Source of the DNA: Paenibacillus sp. HGH0039
GTDB taxonomy: Bacteria > Bacillota > Bacilli > Paenibacillales > NBRC-103111
NCBI RefSeq assembly: GCF_000411255.1
Contig: NZ_KE150413.1
Span: 672,794-736,793, forward strand
Direction: 5' to 3'
Length of the DNA stretch: 64,000 bases
Below are positions 34,383-42,367 of this stretch, piece by piece (the stretch's first letter is position 1; each line of letters starts with the position of its first letter). Below the pieces are notes generated by a model, which made no database searches, had not been told where the DNA came from, and saw only the letters and a list, made by a program, of their open reading frames with translations. A program made the position numbers and the translations under genes.

Positions 34383-35216
34383 ATGAATGAGAAGCTAACG
34401 GACGACAAGCTTACCACGTTCGCCGGCGAGGGCTATCTCGTCCTGAGCGACGTGTATACACCGGAGGAAGTCAACGAGTTAATCCGTCAGTTTGATCTGC
34501 ATTGGGTGCAGCTCACCGCTTCCGGGCAGATCATCCAGAACGGGAACCGTCCGCTCGAAAGTCTGTACCCCCGCCTCCGGGATTACCACCGGAAGAATGA
34601 AATCATTAAGCGGTTATCCCTCAAACCGCAGCTGTTCGCTTATCTGGAGCAGCTCATCGGCGAAGAGGCGCTCATTATTTCGACCAGCTATTATTTTAAG
34701 TCTCCTTCGACGAGAGGTCTTCCCATGCACCAGGATAATTACGCTTTCGGCGTGTCGCCGGGAACGACTTATGCCGCATGGATATCGCTGGACGGTTCGG
34801 ACGAGGGAAACGGGGGCATGACTTTCGTGCCCGGTACCCACTCGTTGGACCTGCAGGTGCCCGAAGGCGACACTTCCGACGTCCGCCGGTATTTTTCCGA
34901 TGAAGGCCAGTGGCTGAAGGATTACGAAACGGCTGAGATGGTGAAGGTTGCCACGAATCCGGGAGATGTTATTTTTTTCAACGGGAATATTGTCCACGGC
35001 TCTTCGGACAACTTGTCCAGACACCGCTTCCGCAGGTCGCTGCTCATTCATTTTACCGGGGTGAGCGTGGAGAAGCTTGCGCTTAATTTTAACAATCTGA
35101 TGGATAAAACGGGCGCCAGAGTGCGCAGAAGGCTCAATACGGATACGAAAATTACCGAAGGCCAGGAATCGGTGTTTTCCATTCAGGAAGCGGATTATTT
35201 TGCCGGGTGGAGGTAG
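34383..35216 (+). CDS. PhyH-type 2-oxoglutarate oxygenase 3
   Basis: 277 residues, 3 bases after its paralogue and clearly a tandem duplicate (matching EGYLVLSDVYTPEEVNEL and NYAFGVSPGTTYAAWISLD). The iron site is intact: HQD at His116/Asp118, distal His in FNGNIVHGSSDN, and RFRRSLLIHF for 2-oxoglutarate. It carries a longer C-terminal tail (TKITEGQESVFSIQE). Two near-identical enzymes side by side suggest successive oxidation of neighbouring positions. Confidence 0.87.
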   Translation: MNEKLTDDKLTTFAGEGYLVLSDVYTPEEVNELIRQFDLHWVQLTASGQIIQNGNRPLESLYPRLRDYHRKNEIIKRLSLKPQLFAYLEQLIGEEALIISTSYYFKSPSTRGLPMHQDNYAFGVSPGTTYAAWISLDGSDEGNGGMTFVPGTHSLDLQVPEGDTSDVRRYFSDEGQWLKDYETAEMVKVATNPGDVIFFNGNIVHGSSDNLSRHRFRRSLLIHFTGVSVEKLALNFNNLMDKTGARVRRRLNTDTKITEGQESVFSIQEADYFAGWR

Positions 35217-35245
35217 AAAGAGGCGTGGAGAAAGCAGGTGACAGG

Positions 35246-36511
35246 ATGCTGATTCGAGTACCGCTCGATAAGGTGGGGCAGGCCGGAGATCTGATTCAGC
35301 TCATGGAAAAAATTTATTATCTGTCCGATCGCATTACGAACGTCAGCCGGGATGAGGCGGCTTTGACGATCGAGTACGGGGGTTCGGACGAAGAAGAGGT
35401 CGTCCGCCGTCTGGATGTCTTATGCGCATCTCTGTCCGGACGCCGGAAGCTTCCCTACCGGAAGGTGAAGGATAACCGCAGGTATGGGGAGGCCGGACGC
35501 GCTCGAGCGCGAACAGGAGCGTCACCGTCACGGGAGCGGGATAGCGAAAACAGTGAAAGCAGTGAAAGCAGTGAAAGCAGTGAAAGTGCCAAGGAGGCTC
35601 ATGTGTTGCTGGAGCAGGCGCTTGTGAAGCTTCTGCGGAGCCGGGCGCATGCGTACGGGGCGGCTCTCCGCAGATACCCGGCGATGATGCCGGAATCCGT
35701 CCTTCAGAAGAGCGGATATATCCGGAATTTCCCGCAGAATGTTTATGCCGTAGGGGAATTCCGGCATCAATTTGACACGATGCAGGAGATCCGTGCCCGG
35801 CTCGAGGACAACGCGCCGCTGCACGAGCTGCTGCAGCCGAGCGGCATGTATCTGCAGCCCTGCGTCTGCTACCACGTGTACGAGGAACGGAGCGGGACAA
35901 GAAGCGGCGGCCCTGCGGGGAACGGGAGCGGCCCCGGGGCGGCGGGGGCGGTTTCGTCCGGCCCGAAGCTCGCGCTTTACTCCGCTTACGGACCTTGCTT
36001 CAGGCATGAGCACACCAGCCGGATAGACGATTCCCGGCTGCGCGAGTTCGGGATGTTCGAGATCGTGTACATCGGCGGAGCGCAGGAGGTAAGGGATATG
36101 CGGCTAAAGCTGCTGGAGGACACGTGGCTCCTCTTCGGGCAATTGGGGCTGGAGGGATACGTGGAGACGGCGTCGGACCCCTTCTTCCTGCCGGAGGACA
36201 CGGACCGCCGGCTGTTCCAGCTCGCTGCGGAGTCCAAATTCGAGCTGCGGTTCGCACCCGGCGGAGGGAGCGCAAGCGATTATGCGGTCACGTCTTTCAA
36301 TGTATGCGGAGACGTGTTGTGCAAAGCGTTCGGCATAACCGGAGAAGCAGAGGAATACGGAGACTCCGGTGAAGCGGGCGAGGCGGGCAAGGGCGCGCCC
36401 CTTCATTCGGGCTGCACCGCCTTCGGAGTGGACCGATGGGTGCAGGCCTTGGCCGAAACGCACGGATACGAGGCCGGAAGCTGGCCGCAGCTCATCAGGG
36501 AGCATCTGTAA
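35246..36511 (+). CDS. Amino acid:[carrier protein] ligase (class II synthetase-like)
   Basis: 421 residues from the ATG at 35246 (AGGTGACAGG in front); an earlier GTG at 35207 overlaps the oxygenase. Class II aminoacyl-tRNA synthetase motifs of the atypical SerRS-like ligases are visible: motif 2 region YGPCFRHEH with RLREFGMFEIVYIGG, a Cys/His-rich site (PCVCYHVYE), and motif 3 end SGCTAFGVDRWVQALAETHG. The tRNA-binding arm is missing. Such ligases load Gly or Ala onto the phosphopantetheine of a carrier protein. The matching ACP (37565) and a BtrH acyltransferase follow directly. A Ser/Glu tandem-repeat insert sits near residue 102-115. Confidence 0.82.
   Translation: MLIRVPLDKVGQAGDLIQLMEKIYYLSDRITNVSRDEAALTIEYGGSDEEEVVRRLDVLCASLSGRRKLPYRKVKDNRRYGEAGRARARTGASPSRERDSENSESSESSESSESAKEAHVLLEQALVKLLRSRAHAYGAALRRYPAMMPESVLQKSGYIRNFPQNVYAVGEFRHQFDTMQEIRARLEDNAPLHELLQPSGMYLQPCVCYHVYEERSGTRSGGPAGNGSGPGAAGAVSSGPKLALYSAYGPCFRHEHTSRIDDSRLREFGMFEIVYIGGAQEVRDMRLKLLEDTWLLFGQLGLEGYVETASDPFFLPEDTDRRLFQLAAESKFELRFAPGGGSASDYAVTSFNVCGDVLCKAFGITGEAEEYGDSGEAGEAGKGAPLHSGCTAFGVDRWVQALAETHGYEAGSWPQLIREHL
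35552..35587 (+). repeat. Four 9-base tandem repeats inside the ligase gene
   Basis: AGTGAAAGC repeated in frame (last unit AGTGAAAGT), encoding repeated Ser-Glu-Ser. It makes a flexible acidic linker between the N-terminal region and the synthetase core. The copy number could slip. Confidence 0.85.
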
Positions 36512-36513
36512 GG

Positions 36514-37539
36514 ATGGATACGAGACACCTGCTTCCTGTCGCGGAATCGCCGGGTTTCGAGACCGAATGCTACCACAACATCCGGTTGAGTCTTCTGCTT
36601 GCGCATGCCCGGACGCTGCCCTGGTACCACAGCCACTTTATGAACCTGACCCTCAAATCGACGGGGGCCGATCTGTTTCCCGTCGTCCGCTTTGAAGAGC
36701 ATCTCGACGTCTATTCGGAAGTTCTCGAGGAAACGCCCCTTGTCCGCTGTGAGGACTGGGTGGAGACGGCGCGGAAGACGCTGGGCGAAGGCCGCTATAT
36801 GATCGTGTATTTTAACTGGAGAAACATCCCCTGCTCCCGTTATTACAACAAGCAGGATATGTTTCATGAAGCGCTTGTGTACGGCTTCGACGATGAGCGC
36901 AAGGTTTTTCACTTTCTCGCTTTCGACGTGAACGGCAAAGGATACGGAAGCTCGGAGGTCCCCTACGGCCTGTTCGGCCGGGAGATGACCAGACTGGCCG
37001 ATGAAGATTTGCATGCCCAGCGCTGGTTTGCTTTCTACGGGTTTCCCGCGTCGGTTATCCGGCTCAAAGATGCGCTCGCGTCCCGTCCCGATACCCGTAA
37101 CATGTACTTTGCCCTGGAGAGAGGCAGGGTGCGGGGGAACGGTTCGCAGGATGAGACGTTTGCGATGGGCCATTACGTCAACGAGGTTCTGTCCCTGTAT
37201 TTCCGGCAGCTTGCGGAGGGAAGACCTCTTCAGGCTAAGGAATTCATTTACTGGAACATTATCGTTCACAAAATGATTCTCCACAAAAGCCTGATGCTGC
37301 AAAGGATTGTTTATCTTCAGACCGGGACGGATTCCAGTCAGCTGGACCTGTTGAAGAATGTGTATATCAAGGCCAAAACGGAGATGGACCGGGCCAAGTG
37401 GACGAGCATCAAATATCAGCGGACGAAAGCATCCGTATACCTGCATCAGCTTGCGGACAATTTCCAGACCCTGTATGAGCTTGAGAAACGGGCTTCCGCC
37501 ATGCTGATGGAGTTTCTTACCTTGTCTCACTTGAAATGA
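36514..37539 (+). CDS. BtrH-like acyltransferase 2
   Basis: 341 residues, ATG 3 bases after the ligase stop. The papain-like set can be placed as Cys19 (FETECYHNI), His118 (MFHEALVYGF) and Asp138 (LAFDVNG). The C-terminal 140 residues are helical. Ligase, BtrH-like and ACP in consecutive order is the logic of butirosin-type side-chain transfer: the ligase charges the ACP with an amino acid, and the BtrH protein moves it onto an amine of the growing product. The acceptor is unknown. Confidence 0.68.
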   Translation: MDTRHLLPVAESPGFETECYHNIRLSLLLAHARTLPWYHSHFMNLTLKSTGADLFPVVRFEEHLDVYSEVLEETPLVRCEDWVETARKTLGEGRYMIVYFNWRNIPCSRYYNKQDMFHEALVYGFDDERKVFHFLAFDVNGKGYGSSEVPYGLFGREMTRLADEDLHAQRWFAFYGFPASVIRLKDALASRPDTRNMYFALERGRVRGNGSQDETFAMGHYVNEVLSLYFRQLAEGRPLQAKEFIYWNIIVHKMILHKSLMLQRIVYLQTGTDSSQLDLLKNVYIKAKTEMDRAKWTSIKYQRTKASVYLHQLADNFQTLYELEKRASAMLMEFLTLSHLK

Positions 37540-37564
37540 AAATCTGAATCGTCGAGGTGTAAGC

Positions 37565-37816
37565 ATGAACCAAACAGCCATGGAAGCTGTGATTATTGAA
37601 CATGTGAAACAGATTTTGCCCCAGCAGATCGAGATTGAACCGACCACCAAGCTTCTCGAAACGGGAATCGACTCCATGAGTTTTATCCGGCTTGTGGTGT
37701 TGCTGGAGGAAGCTTTCAACATCGTGATCGAAGACGAGGAAATTCTACTTGAGAATTTTACCAGTGTGGAAACGATCCGGAACCTCATTCAGAAATGCCT
37801 GGACAGTAAACAGTGA
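37565..37816 (+). CDS. Acyl/aminoacyl carrier protein 1
   Basis: 83 residues behind GAGGTGTAAGC. A four-helix ACP with the phosphopantetheine Ser in LLETGIDSMSFIRLVVLLEEAF (Ser37). The DSM context is typical of stand-alone ACPs. As last gene of the ligase operon it is the probable partner of the amino acid:carrier protein ligase, so an aminoacyl rather than fatty-acyl carrier. It would be activated by the AcpS at 9930. Confidence 0.9.
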   Translation: MNQTAMEAVIIEHVKQILPQQIEIEPTTKLLETGIDSMSFIRLVVLLEEAFNIVIEDEEILLENFTSVETIRNLIQKCLDSKQ

Positions 37817-37861
37817 ACCGGACGGAACGCACGCCAACAGAAGACGAAGAGGTCATGGTCA

Positions 37862-37896
37862 AAAGCAGAGTAACCGGCCGGGGGATATGAGATAGT
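37862..37896 (+). promoter_or_regulatory. Possible cluster-type promoter of the 177-residue unknown
   Basis: AAAGCAGAG, exactly 20 bases, then GATAGT, 50 bases before the ATG at 37947. The left half is good and the -10 is poor. Confidence 0.4.
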
Positions 37897-37946
37897 AAAA
37901 GTACCCCGGGGAAACAAAAAAAACAGCCACTCAAGGAGGCAAACCC

Positions 37947-38480
37947 ATGAAAACCGCATCGTCCAAAAAGAATGCCAAGCAAGTGACCATGACGCTGGAG
38001 AACTCCAACAGCAAAACTTATCTGGAGCTGCTGGACGGACGTTCCGAAGAGCTTCAATTCACTCAGGTAGCACCGACCGAGTTCACCGTCAACGATTCCG
38101 AGTTCAGCCTGAAATCCGGCATCAATGTGGAACTGGGCATCAAAAATGTCGATCTTGTCGCAACTTCGAGCGTGATCTGGCCGGGACAAACCATCCGCGT
38201 CCGCGGTGGTCTGCACGGACAAGGCGCGGCCATGAAAGCTAAAGCCACAATCCCGTTCAACAAAAAAATGGCGGACGGCGTTCAAGGCGAGTCCTGGCTG
38301 TACTGGGTGATCGAAACTCCGGAAGGCGAATTCCACAACAAACAGGCGATTCACATGAAAGGGACCCTGAAAGGCCTGCCTCCGAAAAACGCCACGTTCT
38401 ATTCGGACAGCGTCACTCCGCTGTTTGACAGCGAAGACAATCAAGTGGGAACCGTATACGGATGCCTGCAATCTAACTAA
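37947..38480 (+). CDS. Unknown beta-rich 177-residue protein
   Basis: The Lys-rich start (MKTASSKKNAKQVTM) is followed by an all-beta-looking body with many alternating hydrophobics and Gly (SVIWPGQTIRVRGGLHGQGA). No signal peptide, membrane segment or catalytic motif. It stands alone, with its own promoter, a strong AAGGAGG and its own terminator, and uses a narrow set of codons, which hints at high expression. It might be a structural, binding or substrate protein. I do not recognise a family. Confidence 0.65.
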   Translation: MKTASSKKNAKQVTMTLENSNSKTYLELLDGRSEELQFTQVAPTEFTVNDSEFSLKSGINVELGIKNVDLVATSSVIWPGQTIRVRGGLHGQGAAMKAKATIPFNKKMADGVQGESWLYWVIETPEGEFHNKQAIHMKGTLKGLPPKNATFYSDSVTPLFDSEDNQVGTVYGCLQSN

Positions 38481-38494
38481 TCGAACGGTCACAG

Positions 38495-38524
38495 GAGGGG
38501 TCATTAACACGGGCCCCTCTTTCT
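38495..38524 (+). terminator. Terminator after the 177-residue unknown
   Basis: GAGGGG pairs with CCCCTC over a 13-base loop and is followed by TTTCTT. Moderate strength. Confidence 0.65.
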
Positions 38525-38558
38525 TACTTGAAAATTGCCGTACGAGAAGGAGAATGCG

Positions 38559-39737
38559 ATGTACGACGTGATTATCGTGGGCGCGAGATGTGCCGGAGCT
38601 TCGCTGGCTTCCTTTTTGGGGCGGCGCGGACACTCGGTTCTGCTGGTCGATCAATTTCCGTACCCGAACGCGACAACGTCAACCCACATCCTGGGCGAGA
38701 GCGACGTGTATGGGAGGCTCGGCATTCTCGGGAAAATGGAGTCCGCCGGAGCGCCTTTCTTGACGCGGATGCGAGTGGATTTGGAAGGGACTGTTTTCGA
38801 GTCGGATATAACGGTGACGAAAAGAGCCCTGGGACTCCGCAGAGAACTGCTGGACCCTCTGCTTCTGCAAAGCGCAGCCCGTCATCGGAACGTTGAAGTG
38901 CGGCTTAACACCAGAGTGACGAAGATTTTACTGGAGAACGGACGAGCCGTAGGCATCGAATGCCGGAAGAAGGACGGGCAGCTTCAGCGTTTCGCCGGGA
39001 AAGTCGTAATCGGTGCGGACGGCCGGTATTCGGCGGTGGCCAAAGGGGTGCGGGCCCCTCTGGAGACCGAGACGGAGCGGCCGCTTCACGGGGTTGCTTA
39101 CGCGTATTTGTCCGGTGTGCATCGGCTGCCCGTTCCGGCGGTCGAATGGTACTGGAAGGGTTCGTCCGTCGTCCTGTGCAATCCGATCGACGGGCTGATG
39201 CACTGCGCAGCCATCATGTATTCCCCCGAGGAACAGGAGCGGATGGCCCGCCTCGGACGGGGGGGATTCATGGAAAGGCTGCTGGAAATCCGCACGCTGG
39301 CGCCGAGACTGGCGGAGAGCGGATTGGAAGGAAGCGTCCGGGGAATTCCTCCGGCTAAAAGCTTTATCCGTAAAGCTTACGGCTGCGGATGGGCGCTGGC
39401 GGGAGATGCCGGAGCTTTTCTGCACCCGGTGGCCGGCGTCGGAATCGACAACGCCGTATGTACGGCCGAAGTCCTGGCGGACGAGCTGCATGCTTTTTTC
39501 ACAGGCGCGAAGGAATGGGAAGAAGCGATGCGGAGCTATGAAGAGCAGCGCAACAACCGGATTTATCCGCAGTACCGGCATTCGCTGGCTACGCTGGAAA
39601 CGGCCGGCGACCCCTTAACGGAAACGTCGGCCGGCGCCCTGAAGATGCTGGCGACTTTCCCGAGTCTGGTCAAGAAAATCGGCCTGCAGGCGGAAGCCGT
39701 CATTTCACTTTTATCTGGAGGTCAAAATCATGATTGA
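38559..39737 (+). CDS. FAD-dependent oxidoreductase (geranylgeranyl reductase/halogenase type)
   Basis: 392 residues from the ATG at 38559 behind AGAAGGAG; a TTG at 38535 is in frame but lacks a site. FAD-binding VIIVGARCAGASLASFLGRR at the N-terminus and GDAGAFLHPVAGVGIDNA near residue 287 define the group that includes geranylgeranyl reductases and flavin hydroxylases or halogenases. The WxWxIP halogenase motif is not seen. It could reduce double bonds of a polyene, or hydroxylate. It overlaps the SRPBCC gene by 8 bases. Confidence 0.78.
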   Translation: MYDVIIVGARCAGASLASFLGRRGHSVLLVDQFPYPNATTSTHILGESDVYGRLGILGKMESAGAPFLTRMRVDLEGTVFESDITVTKRALGLRRELLDPLLLQSAARHRNVEVRLNTRVTKILLENGRAVGIECRKKDGQLQRFAGKVVIGADGRYSAVAKGVRAPLETETERPLHGVAYAYLSGVHRLPVPAVEWYWKGSSVVLCNPIDGLMHCAAIMYSPEEQERMARLGRGGFMERLLEIRTLAPRLAESGLEGSVRGIPPAKSFIRKAYGCGWALAGDAGAFLHPVAGVGIDNAVCTAEVLADELHAFFTGAKEWEEAMRSYEEQRNNRIYPQYRHSLATLETAGDPLTETSAGALKMLATFPSLVKKIGLQAEAVISLLSGGQNHD

Positions 39738-40668
39738 ATGTCCAACGGACCGTACACGCAATGTCACTTATCTCGAAGCCGCCCCGGAGCAAGTATGGTG
39801 GTCGATCGCCACGACGGAAGGGACGAATACGTATCTCACGTACTCTTCTTCTACAACAGGCGATCCCTCCCTGCCGAAGGCGGGAGATGTCTACACGCTC
39901 AATTACGGCGACATCGAGAATCAGTCTGTCGTTGTGGAAAGCGTACCTAACTGCCGTTTCGTCCTCTCGGACGCTTATCAATCCCTGGCACCCGACGGCA
40001 AAGCGGAAATCTTCTATGTAAACACGGCTTTTACCCTGGAGGCATCGGACGGGTTTGTCAAATTGAGTCTGCAGGTGCAGGGATTCGCCGAAGACACGTA
40101 CGGGCAGTGGCTGCGCGAGTGTCTGGAAATGGGCTGGCGGCGCTCTCTGATGAATTTGAAGTCGGTGCTCGAATTGGGCTTGGATCTGCGAACGGAATTA
40201 TTCAGTTATCCCCGGCTCGGTGTAACCAACTGCACGGTGAACCCGGAACAGAGCCGGGAGACGGGAGTTTCCGTGCGGGGCGGAAATTATTTGCTGGAAG
40301 TATTCCCGAACAGTCCCGCACAGAAAGCGGGGCTCCGGGCACACGATATCATTCTCGGCATCGGGGGACGGACAACGGCGACCTACGGTGATTTCGTCCG
40401 TGTCATTTCGTCTTATTCCGGTAAAAAGGGGCCCGTATCGGTAACGTTCAGCCGCAGCGGCAAGCAGCACGAAACGACAGTCCGGCTGTCTGTCGAAGAG
40501 CAGTTCACCGGCTTGAATAAGGAGAGCCTCTCCCTGGAGGAAATTAAACACAGGCGCGAGCTTATCGCGAAAAGCCGCTCGGCATCCGGAGCGGTCTGGA
40601 CCGGAACGGAGAGCGGCATGAAGGCTGCGGCGGAGAACGGAGAAGACGGTGCAGCGGGAACTCAATGA
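39730..40668 (+). CDS. SRPBCC (START-like) and PDZ fusion protein
   Basis: 312 residues. Residues 1-150 look like an SRPBCC/activator-of-Hsp90-type helix-grip domain (RNVTYLEAAPEQVWWSIATTE; WLRECLEMGWRRSL), which binds hydrophobic ligands. Residues 185-265 are a PDZ domain (FPNSPAQKAGLRAHDIILGIGG). No signal sequence, so PDZ would act in the cytosol, where it is unusual. A ligand-binding chaperone tethered to another enzyme's C-terminus is a reasonable guess. It overlaps the flavoprotein, which may be its partner. Confidence 0.65.
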   Translation: MIECPTDRTRNVTYLEAAPEQVWWSIATTEGTNTYLTYSSSTTGDPSLPKAGDVYTLNYGDIENQSVVVESVPNCRFVLSDAYQSLAPDGKAEIFYVNTAFTLEASDGFVKLSLQVQGFAEDTYGQWLRECLEMGWRRSLMNLKSVLELGLDLRTELFSYPRLGVTNCTVNPEQSRETGVSVRGGNYLLEVFPNSPAQKAGLRAHDIILGIGGRTTATYGDFVRVISSYSGKKGPVSVTFSRSGKQHETTVRLSVEEQFTGLNKESLSLEEIKHRRELIAKSRSASGAVWTGTESGMKAAAENGEDGAAGTQ

Positions 40669-40689
40669 AACGAAAGGAGCGTGAGGGGA

Positions 40690-41541
40690 ATGATCGGGGA
40701 AGAACGGAGTGCGACAGCCGGGCTGGACAGGGAGTACAGCCTTACCGGCGAGCAGATTAGCCGCTACCGCAGGGACGGGCATGCTTACCTGGAAAAAGTC
40801 TGTTCGGCCGAGGAAGTACAAGCTTACCGTCAGGCGGTTACGGAAATTTACCCTGCGTTCACGGCCGATTCCTATCCGCCGGACGAACGGGAGTTTTACG
40901 GAGTGGAACGGGCCTTTCCGACCGTGATGAACATGTGGGAGAGAAGTTCCAAGGTGAGAACTTTCACCTTCGCCCGCCGTTTTGCCCAAATCGCCGCCGA
41001 CTTGATGGGCGTGGACAGGCTGCGCCTGTACCACGATTCGGCAATTTTTCTGGAGCCGGGAGGCGGAGCGATTCCCTGGCACCAGGATAGTCCCTACATG
41101 CTGCAGATGGACCCGGACATGACGATGACCATGTGGATGCCGCTCGTCGATCTGCCGGCGGAGCTCGGATCGATGCGCTTTATGTCCGGCTCGCACGAGC
41201 TGCCTGCGGACAAGCATACGAATCTGCTTCTGCAGGCTTACCGGAAGGGACTGGCCGAGGTCCATTACGGGGCGATGCCCGCCGGAGACGCGACCTTCCA
41301 TTCGGGCTTGACCCTGCACTATGCGGCGGCCAACCGGACCTCCATCGTAAGGGAGGTCGCCACGATCATTTACGTTGCGGATAACCTGCGAATCGTCGAG
41401 CCGGATACCGAGGCGAGGGCGTATCACCTGAGACGGATTTTTCCCGGAATGAAGCCCGGAGACACAGCCGTCAGCCCTTGGACGCCGCTCGTGTTCGACC
41501 GGTTTGCAGAGTCCGGCAGCCGGACGGAAAGGAAGGGATAA
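40690..41541 (+). CDS. PhyH-type 2-oxoglutarate oxygenase 4
   Basis: 283 residues from the ATG at 40690 (AAAGGAG nine bases away; the GTG at 40681 is too close). HQD at His131/Asp133, distal His in FHSGLTLHYAAAN, Arg in VREVATIIYV: a complete site. First of four tandem paralogues sharing LTxEQIxxYRxxGH and YMLQMDPD-TMTMWMPL. It is the only fully standard HxD member among the first three of this block. Confidence 0.86.
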   Translation: MIGEERSATAGLDREYSLTGEQISRYRRDGHAYLEKVCSAEEVQAYRQAVTEIYPAFTADSYPPDEREFYGVERAFPTVMNMWERSSKVRTFTFARRFAQIAADLMGVDRLRLYHDSAIFLEPGGGAIPWHQDSPYMLQMDPDMTMTMWMPLVDLPAELGSMRFMSGSHELPADKHTNLLLQAYRKGLAEVHYGAMPAGDATFHSGLTLHYAAANRTSIVREVATIIYVADNLRIVEPDTEARAYHLRRIFPGMKPGDTAVSPWTPLVFDRFAESGSRTERKG

Positions 41542-41542
41542 G

Positions 41543-42367
41543 ATGGAGAACACGCATGGTTTTGATGCGCTGGAGCAGGAATGGAGCGTGTCGCGGGAGG
41601 ACATCGACGGGTTCCGCAGGGACGGGCATCTGCTCCTGAGACAGTTGGCCTCGGAGGAAGATATCGGCCGGATCCGGGAAGCGTGCCGGCGCGAGATCGC
41701 CCGGCTGGACGACGGGCTCAGGCTGCAGGTGATGAACGTCTGGGAGAAGGATGCCGCCGTGAAGGCGTTTGTATTCGCCCGGAAATTTTCCCGGATTGCG
41801 GCGGATCTTCTCGGTGTGGACGGAGTCAGGCTGTATTTCGACCAGGTCTTCTTCAAGAAGCCCGGGGCGGGCGCAATGCCTCTGCACCAGGCCAATCAGT
41901 TCATGCTTGAGCTGGACCCCGATTCCGTCCTTTCGATGTGGATGCCGCTCACGGATATTCCGGGAGAGAGGGGGCCGCTCTCTTACGTTGCCGGTTCGCA
42001 TCATCACGAGAAGCTCCGGGGCGCCAAAAATCCTCTCCTCGCGGCCATGAGACTGGGCCTCTCGGAGAAGCCGTGCGGCCCGATGCGGGCGGGGGATGCT
42101 TCCTTCCATACCGGCTGGACGCTTCACGGCGCTTACGGCAACGATACGCAGATCACGAGAGAGATGCTCATTATTACCTGGTTTGCCGAAGACGCCCGGA
42201 TTACGGATCCCGCGGACAGCGCCGGCAGGAATCCGCAGCTTCAGAGTCTTTTCCAGGGTCTGGAGCCGGGCGGCAAGGCGCAGGGACGGCGGCTTCCGCT
42301 GCTGTTTTACCGGCCCTACCGGGATGTGGTCAAGCTGGTTCATCAAACGGAGGAGGATGCGGAATGA
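41543..42367 (+). CDS. PhyH-type enzyme 5 with HxA iron site (halogenase-like)
   Basis: 274 residues, ATG at 41543 behind GGAAGGGA. The first His is followed by Gln-Ala (MPLHQANQF, His115, Ala117), so the iron-binding Asp is missing. The distal His (FHTGWTLHGAY) and the 2-oxoglutarate Arg (TREMLIITWF) remain. In non-haem iron halogenases such as SyrB2 the same Asp-to-Ala or Gly change makes room for chloride. This enzyme may halogenate or azidate, or it may be an inactive partner of its neighbours. The rest of the sequence matches its hydroxylase paralogues closely. Confidence 0.82.
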   Translation: MENTHGFDALEQEWSVSREDIDGFRRDGHLLLRQLASEEDIGRIREACRREIARLDDGLRLQVMNVWEKDAAVKAFVFARKFSRIAADLLGVDGVRLYFDQVFFKKPGAGAMPLHQANQFMLELDPDSVLSMWMPLTDIPGERGPLSYVAGSHHHEKLRGAKNPLLAAMRLGLSEKPCGPMRAGDASFHTGWTLHGAYGNDTQITREMLIITWFAEDARITDPADSAGRNPQLQSLFQGLEPGGKAQGRRLPLLFYRPYRDVVKLVHQTEEDAE

